In this document: piece after piece, positions 33,692 through 41,222 of the stretch
Layout: every line of letters begins with the position of its first letter
Numbering within the stretch: the first letter of the stretch is position 1
Assembly (NCBI RefSeq): GCF_004331695.1
Contig: NZ_SJSL01000009.1
Span: 1-64,000 of the forward strand
Direction: 5' to 3'
DNA from: Pedobacter psychroterrae
GTDB lineage: Bacteria; Bacteroidota; Bacteroidia; Sphingobacteriales; Sphingobacteriaceae
DNA: 64,000 nt
The notes under the pieces: model-generated
Database searches by the model: none
What the model was told of the DNA's origin: nothing
What the model saw: only the letters and a program-made list of their open reading frames with translations
Made by a program: the position numbers and the translations under genes

Positions 33692-34867
33692 ATGCACTAT
33701 CGGGAAATATTAGATCAGCTCAGAACCCATGTCGCACAACTGTTTCATTCCAGTTGTGATGAGCGGTTTATCTACCACAATCTGGACCATACCGAACAAG
33801 TAGTCGAGAACGTGGTTAATATTGCGAACCACTATCAGCTGTCTGATCAGGACTTTTTTATCGTTGTGGCAGCCAGCTGGTTTCATGATATAGGATATCT
33901 GTTCGATTGCGGGCGGCATGAGGCTAAAGGAGTGGATTTGGCAGTTGCCTTTCTGGAAGAGCATAACGTTGATACGGATGTTGTCGCTAAGGTAAAAGGC
34001 TGTATCCTGGCTACCATGATGCCCCAGAGGCCGGAAGGATTATTGCAGCAGATCGTCTGCGATGCAGATCTGTTCCATTTGGGAAGCAGCAGCTTTAAGG
34101 AGCGAAACAAGTTGATGAGAAAGGAAGTAGAGGCTTTTTCCAATCATAAAATAGATAAGGATGACTGGAACAGGAAAACAATCAGTCTGTTTATGGCACA
34201 TCATTTTCATACCGAATATTGCCAGACATTGCTCAACTCAACGAAGGCCATCAACCTGGCCCGACTTGAGGAAAATCTCTTAAACCAACCAACAGTGGAT
34301 ATCATAAAAAAAGAAGGAAAAGAAAAGAAAAATTCAAAACCCGAACGCGGTGTTGAAACGATGTTCAGAGTTACCTCTACCAACCACCAGCGGCTGAGTG
34401 ATATGGCTGATAACAAGGCGCACATCATGATTTCTACCAATTCAATCATACTTTCTGTAATATTGAGTTTACTACTTCGTAAGCTGGAGGACAATCCACA
34501 TCTCATTATACCAACACTACTACTGCTGATCATTTGCGTGGTGACAATGGTTTTTTCCATTCTGGCTACCAGGCCCTCTATTCCTAAAGGTATCTTTACC
34601 AATGAGGATATTCAGGAAAAAAGGGTTAACTTATTGTTCTTCGGCAATTTTTATAGAATGAGCCTGCCCGAATATGAAAATGGAATGAATAAACTAATGG
34701 ATGACAGTGATTTCCTGTATGGTAGCTTAATCAAAGATATATACTCACAAGGGGTAGTCCTGGGTAGAAAATACCGGCTTCTTAGGGTAGCTTACAATGT
34801 ATTTATGTTTGGTATTGTAGCTGCGGTGCTTGCTTTTATCATTGCTTCTTTTCTCGTAGCCATGTAA
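33692..34867 (+). CDS. HD phosphohydrolase fused to Pycsar effector-type transmembrane domain (PycTM, DUF5706)
   Basis: Residues 1-200 form an HD phosphohydrolase: H29 and H33 (YHNLDHTEQVV), the doublet H65-D66 (SWFHDIGY) and D124 (CDADLFHLG), so the metal site is intact. Residues 221-391 match the PycTM/DUF5706 region: RVTSTNHQRLSDMADNKAHI, two adjacent hydrophobic helices (about 246-263 and 270-291), the conserved LLFFGNFYRMS, and a last helix (367-389). PycTM proteins are membrane-damaging effectors activated by cyclic pyrimidine nucleotides in Pycsar anti-phage defence. No cyclase gene is nearby. The gene ends 7 bp before ppk1, suggesting an operon. An HD domain might degrade the activating nucleotide; this is inference. 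Confidence 0.82.
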   Translation: MHYREILDQLRTHVAQLFHSSCDERFIYHNLDHTEQVVENVVNIANHYQLSDQDFFIVVAASWFHDIGYLFDCGRHEAKGVDLAVAFLEEHNVDTDVVAKVKGCILATMMPQRPEGLLQQIVCDADLFHLGSSSFKERNKLMRKEVEAFSNHKIDKDDWNRKTISLFMAHHFHTEYCQTLLNSTKAINLARLEENLLNQPTVDIIKKEGKEKKNSKPERGVETMFRVTSTNHQRLSDMADNKAHIMISTNSIILSVILSLLLRKLEDNPHLIIPTLLLLIICVVTMVFSILATRPSIPKGIFTNEDIQEKRVNLLFFGNFYRMSLPEYENGMNKLMDDSDFLYGSLIKDIYSQGVVLGRKYRLLRVAYNVFMFGIVAAVLAFIIASFLVAM

Positions 34868-34874
34868 ATTAACC

Positions 34875-36845
34875 ATGGAAAAATCTGTTTTCTTTAACAG
34901 GGACCTAAGTTGGCTTGGATTTAATGGTCGTGTACTTCTGGAGGCTGCCAAAGATGCTGTTCCCGTTCTGGAGCGGGTTAAGTTTTTGTCTATCTATTCT
35001 TCAAATCTTGATGAGTTTTACAGGGTCAGAATGCCTGTACTGATGGCTGTTGATGAAGGCAATGCAGGAAATGAGGAGGCTGGTAATTATCGGCTTGCCC
35101 GGGAAGAGATCAACCGGCAGCAGCAGACATTTGGTGAGATCATCTCTGGCCAGATCCTGCCTCTTTTGGCCAGTCAGGACGTTCACTGGATTTATAATAA
35201 ACCCATTCCGGAGCTAATATCTGCTAAGGTTTCTGAACTTTTTTTTAATGAAATACTTGCGCATGTTTATGCGGTAAGCGCTACAGGCCTTAACAGTTTT
35301 TTTGCGGAAAACAATAAACTGTACCAGGCGGTTATTTTAAAAGACGTACAAGGAAATGAACGGCTGGAGTTGGTCAATGTTCCTTCTGATGTGATCGCAC
35401 GTTTTTATTCAATTATGGAAGGTGCTGTCCAATACGTTGTTTTTCTGGAAGACATTATAAAGCATAATATCCAGTATCTGTTTCCTGAAGACTCGGTGGT
35501 GAATGTTTTTAATCTTAAAATAACAAGGGATGCAGCGTTAAACACAGATTATAACAATCAGGATGATGTTGCTGTTGCTTTAGAGCAGCAACTCGAAAAC
35601 CGTGACTTTGGCCTTGCTACCCGTTTTTTGTGCGAACCGGGTATACCGCTCAGGCATCTTTATAGCATGATCTACTCACTTAAACTACAGGGAGCAGCTA
35701 TAGTAGATGGAGGAAAGTATCATAATCTGAAAGATTTGGCCAGTTTCCCGCTTAATGGATCTAAAGTCAGCTATCCTAAATGGTCAGCTGCATCTTCTGT
35801 TATGGTACCTGAAAATGAAACACTTTTTGATGTCATTCAAAAAAAGGACATTCTTCTCAATGTTCCTTATCAGCGTTATGATCCTGTACTCCGTTTTTTT
35901 AATGAGGCTGCTACTGATGCCTTTGTACTGGAAATCTACGCCACATTGTACCGTGTCGCTCACAATTCCAGGATTGTAAGCGCCCTGATAACTGCTGCCA
36001 GAAATGGAAAAAAGGTTGTGGTTATGGTAGAGCTAAAAGCCAGATTTGATGAGGCCAATAATATAAAATGGGCTAAGCAGATGAAAGCTGCCGGTGTGAA
36101 GGTGATCTATAGTAACATAGACCTTAAAGTACATGCAAAAGTTGCACTTGTAAAGAGAAGGATAGATCTGCGAGAGGAATACCTTGGGTTATTTGCCACA
36201 GGAAACCTGAATGAAACCACAGCCAGGTTTTACACAGATCATATTTTGTTGACTTCGCATCAGTCCATGCTTAAAGAGCTGGAGGCATTGTTTGGTTTTC
36301 TGAGCAAGAATAAGAAGGTACCTTCTTTTGAAGATCTGATAGACTTCAAACATCTGCTTGTGTCGCAGTTTAATCTGCAGGATCGTTTCATCGAACTTAT
36401 CCAGCGGGAAATTGACCATTCAAAACAGGGTTTGCCGGCGGGAATAACCATAAAGCTCAATAACCTGGAAGAGAAAGTCTTGATTAGAAAGCTTTACGAG
36501 GCATCACAGGCAGGAGTTAGGGTCAGGTTAATCGTAAGGGGTATATGCTGTCTTGTTCCGGGACTAAAAGGTATAAGTGAGGGTATTACTGTGACCCGCA
36601 TTGTAGACCGGTACCTGGAACACGGAAGAATATTTATATTTGAGAATGCCGGAAGCCCGGATCTACTGATGGGTTCGGCCGACTGGATGAACCGCAATAT
36701 TTACAGCAGGATAGAGGTTTGCTTTCCTGTTTATGATCCTGTTTTAAAAAGTACCATCATGGAATTGATAAACTTACAGCTAGGGGCCAAAGCCCAGGAA
36801 TCCATTTATCTATTTTTGCAAAAGAAACTTAACGAGGTATTATGA
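34875..36845 (+). CDS. ppk1: Polyphosphate kinase 1
   Basis: The 656-residue enzyme opens with FFNRDLSWLGFNGRVLLEA and KFLSIYSSNLDEFYRVRM, diagnostic of the PPK1 N-domain. The active-site histidines are H420 (KVHAKVALV) and H583 (LEHGRIFIFEN), corresponding to E. coli H435 and H592; the first is the one that becomes phosphorylated. It makes polyphosphate from ATP, reversibly. It is flanked by 7 bp from the HD-PycTM gene and overlaps the next lipoprotein gene by 4 bp (ATGA), so it is embedded in a multi-gene operon. No ppx exopolyphosphatase gene is in the window. Confidence 0.95.
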   Translation: MEKSVFFNRDLSWLGFNGRVLLEAAKDAVPVLERVKFLSIYSSNLDEFYRVRMPVLMAVDEGNAGNEEAGNYRLAREEINRQQQTFGEIISGQILPLLASQDVHWIYNKPIPELISAKVSELFFNEILAHVYAVSATGLNSFFAENNKLYQAVILKDVQGNERLELVNVPSDVIARFYSIMEGAVQYVVFLEDIIKHNIQYLFPEDSVVNVFNLKITRDAALNTDYNNQDDVAVALEQQLENRDFGLATRFLCEPGIPLRHLYSMIYSLKLQGAAIVDGGKYHNLKDLASFPLNGSKVSYPKWSAASSVMVPENETLFDVIQKKDILLNVPYQRYDPVLRFFNEAATDAFVLEIYATLYRVAHNSRIVSALITAARNGKKVVVMVELKARFDEANNIKWAKQMKAAGVKVIYSNIDLKVHAKVALVKRRIDLREEYLGLFATGNLNETTARFYTDHILLTSHQSMLKELEALFGFLSKNKKVPSFEDLIDFKHLLVSQFNLQDRFIELIQREIDHSKQGLPAGITIKLNNLEEKVLIRKLYEASQAGVRVRLIVRGICCLVPGLKGISEGITVTRIVDRYLEHGRIFIFENAGSPDLLMGSADWMNRNIYSRIEVCFPVYDPVLKSTIMELINLQLGAKAQESIYLFLQKKLNEVL

Positions 36846-37714
36846 AGAGATCTTACAGTGCATGCATACCTATCCTGATGGCAGGGTTTACTGTTTTATC
36901 ATGTGGCCATCCGAAGAACAAGTACACGAGTCCGGAGGGATATGATTTTACCAAGGCAGATAAGTTCAATATGCCCTCGAGTCTGCTGGAAATATCGGGC
37001 ATAGCCTTTAATGAAAGCAATAGTGATACCGTTTACAGTGTTCAGGATGAAAATGGAAAGCTATTTAGGCAGCAATGGGATGTCAAGAAGCAGAAGAACA
37101 CCAAATTTGCGCCAAATGATGATTTTGAAGATATCTCTATCATGCATCAAAAGGTTTTTATACTCAATAGCAATGGATCTGTCTATTCCTTTCCTTTGAG
37201 TGAATCGCTAAAAAAAGAAACAGATCAGGTTAAAGAAGCTAAACACATTGTGCCCAAGGGTGAGTACGAAGGGATGTTTGCTGATGCGGAAACCAATAAG
37301 GTTTACATCATATGTAAGAGTTGTCCGGTAGACAAGAAAGCGAAAACTGTTACAGGTTACATATTTGACTATGGCGCTGTGGCGGACAGCCTCATTTCCA
37401 TCGATACTTTTAAGCTTGATTTGAAACAGCTAAAAGTAGTCAATGCCAAGCTAAAAACCAGCTTCAGCGCCTCAGCGCTTGCCAGGAATTTGAAAACCAA
37501 TGAATGGTATGTGCTTTCTTCGGCCAACAAGCTATTGGTGGTTACCGATGCCCAATGGAATATAAAGACCGCACACCGCTTAAATTCATCCGTATTTAAC
37601 CAGCCCGAAGGCATTGCATTTGACAAGGAACAGAATCTTTTTATATCTAATGAAGGAGATGAAGTAACAGATGGTAACATCCTAAAATTCAAATATGTTC
37701 ATAAACAGAAATAG
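36842..37714 (+). CDS. SdiA-regulated domain-like lipoprotein (YjiK-like propeller)
   Basis: The 290-residue product has a lipoprotein signal with lipobox TVLSC (about residue 21). The body is propeller-like: LLEISGIAFNESNSDTVYSV, KGEYEGMFADAETNKVYII, and the C-terminal NQPEGIAFDKEQNLFISNEGD. This pattern matches the SdiA-regulated family, which includes E. coli YjiK, whose function is unknown. A phytase-like propeller activity is conceivable but not supported by clear catalytic residues. It overlaps ppk1 by 4 bp upstream and the metallophosphoesterase gene by 20 bp downstream, showing tight co-transcription. Confidence 0.8.
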   Translation: MKRSYSACIPILMAGFTVLSCGHPKNKYTSPEGYDFTKADKFNMPSSLLEISGIAFNESNSDTVYSVQDENGKLFRQQWDVKKQKNTKFAPNDDFEDISIMHQKVFILNSNGSVYSFPLSESLKKETDQVKEAKHIVPKGEYEGMFADAETNKVYIICKSCPVDKKAKTVTGYIFDYGAVADSLISIDTFKLDLKQLKVVNAKLKTSFSASALARNLKTNEWYVLSSANKLLVVTDAQWNIKTAHRLNSSVFNQPEGIAFDKEQNLFISNEGDEVTDGNILKFKYVHKQK

Positions 37715-38825
37715 CCCCTATAAAGCGCTGATCTTTTTATTGTTGCTTTTGACAGGAGCGGTGTCAGGTTATTGCCAGGAGCGGTATTTGGATTCTGTCG
37801 TATCCAGGACCATCCTGATCGGTGATGCAGGTGAAATGGATATGCAGCAGGATGGGGTGATCCAGCATGCGGTAAAGCGTGTCATCGCTGGTAAGACCAA
37901 TGTCTTTTACCTGGGGGATAATATTTACCCGCGAGGGATGGGCTTGCCGGGAAGTAAAGAGGAACAGCAGACTAAAGACATCATTACTTCTCAATATAAA
38001 CCTTTCAGGGCGGCAGATGTGCCTGTATATTTTATTCCCGGCAATCACGACTGGGACAAAAGTGGTCCGCTGGGCCTGGCAAAGATTAAAAGGCAAGGGG
38101 CATTTTTGAAAGAGCAGAACGATAGATCGCTGGCATTAGTACCCGCTGAAGGCTGTCCCGGGCCTATTGAAATTCCACTAGCGCGAAACATGGTGGTGAT
38201 TGCCTTTGACAGTGAGTGGTGGCTTTACCCGTATAATAAAACAAATGAAGCAGGAGTATGTGAATGTAACACTAAAGAGGAAATGCTATCTAAGCTTAAA
38301 TTACTTCTGGAGAAAAATAAACACAAAATGATCCTGCTGGCTTCTCATCATCCTTTCCAGACCTACGGCTCCCATGGTGGGTATTATTCTTTTAAGGATC
38401 ATGTATTTCCACTCACGTCATTAAAAAAAGGGCTTTATATCCCTTTGCCTGTAATCGGTTCACTTTATCCTTTGATGCGTACAGTTTTTGCCAATCCGGA
38501 AGATATGGGTCATAAGCTATACAAGGAAATGGTGAGCCGCGTAGACAGTGTCTTTGCAGGATTTCCTAACATGGTCCATGTAGCCGGTCATGATCACGGT
38601 CTGCAGTTCATAAAATCTGGACAAACCCAGGTAGTCAGTGGCTCAGGTGCTAAGCATAATTACGTTAAAAAAGGAAAAAATGCTTTGTATGCATCTACAC
38701 TGCCAGGCTATGTTGTTGCAGATCAATTGATAAATAATTACGTTCGTTTTACTTATTATGCAAATACGGGTAGTACCTTTGAACAGGTTTTTACCTATAT
38801 TAAAGAATTTAAGCCAGGTCTTTAA
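37695..38825 (+). CDS. Secreted calcineurin-like metallophosphoesterase
   Basis: The 376-residue protein has a signal peptide (ALIFLLLLLTGAVSGYCQ) and the five metallophosphoesterase motifs: LIGDAGE, YLGDNIYPRG, IPGNHDWDKSG, LASHHPF, and GHDHGLQF. The dinuclear metal site is intact. It should hydrolyse phosphate esters outside the cytoplasm; the closest resemblance is to purple acid-type phosphatases. Its start codon lies inside the preceding lipoprotein gene. In the ppk1 operon it could act on extracytoplasmic phosphate pools or on phosphorylated products of the kinase-like domain encoded two genes later. Confidence 0.9.
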   Translation: MFINRNSPYKALIFLLLLLTGAVSGYCQERYLDSVVSRTILIGDAGEMDMQQDGVIQHAVKRVIAGKTNVFYLGDNIYPRGMGLPGSKEEQQTKDIITSQYKPFRAADVPVYFIPGNHDWDKSGPLGLAKIKRQGAFLKEQNDRSLALVPAEGCPGPIEIPLARNMVVIAFDSEWWLYPYNKTNEAGVCECNTKEEMLSKLKLLLEKNKHKMILLASHHPFQTYGSHGGYYSFKDHVFPLTSLKKGLYIPLPVIGSLYPLMRTVFANPEDMGHKLYKEMVSRVDSVFAGFPNMVHVAGHDHGLQFIKSGQTQVVSGSGAKHNYVKKGKNALYASTLPGYVVADQLINNYVRFTYYANTGSTFEQVFTYIKEFKPGL

Positions 38826-38853
38826 AATACAAGGCAATAAACAGATTAAAAAG

Positions 38854-41214
38854 ATGCAGTCAATAACGCTAGATTTAAATAATGATATTAACGGATACGG
38901 AGTTCATCCTGTCAGTGCTAATATTAAATTTTCTTTAAATCCGTTTATTGAATATGTGCAGCAAAAAGCTGCTGCTGAAAAGACTGCCAAGGTAAATTTT
39001 TATCGTTATATTCTTGAGCAGTTTAATCAGTATCCTGAATTAAAGTTTCCGATTGCCCCGGAGAATACTAAAAAATATACGGCGCTGTTTGAACTTATCT
39101 ACACATCATTATCGCCGATTATCAATGAGGAAAAGCAGCACTATTGGGCTATAGGAACGCCTGTGTCACCATTTTTTCACTATGGCACAGATGCTTTTTA
39201 CAATGTTTTTCTGGAATCATCCAAAAACATCTTTAAGACCAATCTTGGGTTGCCATCTAAAAGGGAGATGGACAAGAGTCTTTTGTCTGCATTTTATAAC
39301 CTGATCACTGAAAGGTTTTATAACTTCTCACTGGCCGGTAGCCGTTTTATTGTTAAATCAATTGTTGATCCCGAAACGCACCTGCTCAAATATTACAGAC
39401 TAAACGTAGATACCCGGTTTTTAAACATAACTGCCAAAGTAAAACTTCCGGAATATAACCTTAAGGACGTAAAGGATTATATAAAGGATGAAAGAAATAC
39501 ACTGAAAATCCTGACAAAGTTGATACCGCCGGAAGTATTTGAGATAGAAGGCATGTCTATCGTGACGCTGGTAGATGTTACCGCAGAATACGCACTGGAG
39601 ACAGTTAAAAACATTGTTATCGAACACAGTGAATCACAGCAGGGCGAACAAACTAAGGATATTTATACGGCACTAAAAACACTTGTAGGTACCGATCAGG
39701 TCGATTTTGGCATGCTCCCGTATATCAGGGTGAATAAAAAACTAATGATCAACGATCAATCCGGATTTCAAAGTGTCATTGTCCAGCTTGCAAAGGAAAA
39801 AGGGATGACTGAAGAAGAGTATGCCGCATTGATAGAAGATTATCTCGACAATCCCCGGACTTTGATATTTCCAGAGATTACAGCGGAGGAGGATGCAAAT
39901 TATCCGATGTTAAAACTGCTGGTAGAAGTAGGAATCAGATCATATGCACTTTTTCCACTGTATTACAACGCCAGGCTTGTGGGTTGCCTGGAGCTGTATA
40001 CTACAGATCAAAGCCAGTTTAACGGCAATACAATTACCAAAATTGAAGCTGCTTTTCCGTTGCTGGCCCAGCTATTTCAAAACATCATCATAGAGTTCAA
40101 TAATGATATCCAGGATGTTATTACAGACAAGTTTACCGCTTTGCAGCCTGCTATACAATGGCGCTTTAATGAGGCCGCATATAATTATTTACAGTCTGGA
40201 GCCAGAGACCGAAACCTTCCTGTAGAGCCTATTTTTTTTAGGAATGTCTATCCTTTTTACGGTGCTGTTGATATCAGGAATTCCAGCGTACAGCGTAATG
40301 CGGCGATACGAAAGGATTTATATACACATTTCGAAATTCTGGAAAGTACCATCACAGCTATAAAAGGTAAAATCTCCCTATGCAAAGAAAATGAAATTCC
40401 TCACGAAGAGGCCATATGGAACTATAAAGACCTGGATGAACTTTCTGACAGGGAGATTCTCAAAACTGAGGATTATTTACAGCGCCAGATTCCTGCTTCT
40501 TTACATAATTTGAAGTCGGCACATCCTGAATTGTCTGCTATTGTTGATAGTTATTTTAAGCTTACCAGTCATCAGGGAAAGGTATTTGAGAACCGTGACC
40601 GCTATGAAAAGAGCATGCAGATGATCAATGTAGCAGTTACAAGGCATTTGGACGAATTTAACCTGGAACTTCAAAATATCTATCCCAATTATTTTGAGAA
40701 ATTCAGAACTGACGGTGTAGAGTTTGACATCTACTTAGGCCATTCAATAGCGCCTCAGATCAAATTTACGGATGATCTGTTGAGCAAATTCAGATTGAAG
40801 CAGTTGCGCGTAATGGCAGAAATTGCACAAACTACCAATAATCTTGGTCCTTATTTTTCATTGCCTTTAGAAACCACACAGCTTATTTTTGTATATGATA
40901 AGCCCATTGATGTAAGTTTCAGGATAGATGAACAGAGATTTGATGTAGAGGGCAGTTACAACATCAGGTACCAGATGGTTAAAAAACGGATCGATAAGGC
41001 GCATATTAAGCATACAACTGAGCGATTGACCCAGCCTGGTAAAATATCAATAGTTTATTTCAATAGTTCTGAAGCTAAAGAGTATCTTGGATATATTAAA
41101 AAGCTTCAAAGCCAAAAGCTACTGAACAACGACCTGGAGTATCTTGATATTGAGGAATTACAGGGGGTGGAGGGTTTAAAAGCACTCCGGGTTGGTGTAA
41201 CCCTGAAAAGATAA
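38854..41214 (+). CDS. GAF domain-containing protein
   Basis: From ATG 38854 the protein is 786 residues; the frame is open further upstream inside the phosphoesterase gene, but that start would cost a 68-bp overlap. A GAF-like module occupies about residues 270-450 (including RTLIFPEI, then VGIRSYALFPLYYNARLVGCLELYT). The flanks are long and helical, with no membrane segments, kinase, cyclase or HTH motifs. It would be a cytosolic sensor or scaffold for the operon. I do not know a characterised homologue. The gene is 28 bp after the phosphoesterase and 8 bp before the outer membrane protein gene. Confidence 0.8.
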   Translation: MQSITLDLNNDINGYGVHPVSANIKFSLNPFIEYVQQKAAAEKTAKVNFYRYILEQFNQYPELKFPIAPENTKKYTALFELIYTSLSPIINEEKQHYWAIGTPVSPFFHYGTDAFYNVFLESSKNIFKTNLGLPSKREMDKSLLSAFYNLITERFYNFSLAGSRFIVKSIVDPETHLLKYYRLNVDTRFLNITAKVKLPEYNLKDVKDYIKDERNTLKILTKLIPPEVFEIEGMSIVTLVDVTAEYALETVKNIVIEHSESQQGEQTKDIYTALKTLVGTDQVDFGMLPYIRVNKKLMINDQSGFQSVIVQLAKEKGMTEEEYAALIEDYLDNPRTLIFPEITAEEDANYPMLKLLVEVGIRSYALFPLYYNARLVGCLELYTTDQSQFNGNTITKIEAAFPLLAQLFQNIIIEFNNDIQDVITDKFTALQPAIQWRFNEAAYNYLQSGARDRNLPVEPIFFRNVYPFYGAVDIRNSSVQRNAAIRKDLYTHFEILESTITAIKGKISLCKENEIPHEEAIWNYKDLDELSDREILKTEDYLQRQIPASLHNLKSAHPELSAIVDSYFKLTSHQGKVFENRDRYEKSMQMINVAVTRHLDEFNLELQNIYPNYFEKFRTDGVEFDIYLGHSIAPQIKFTDDLLSKFRLKQLRVMAEIAQTTNNLGPYFSLPLETTQLIFVYDKPIDVSFRIDEQRFDVEGSYNIRYQMVKKRIDKAHIKHTTERLTQPGKISIVYFNSSEAKEYLGYIKKLQSQKLLNNDLEYLDIEELQGVEGLKALRVGVTLKR

Positions 41215-41222
41215 TCAACGAT

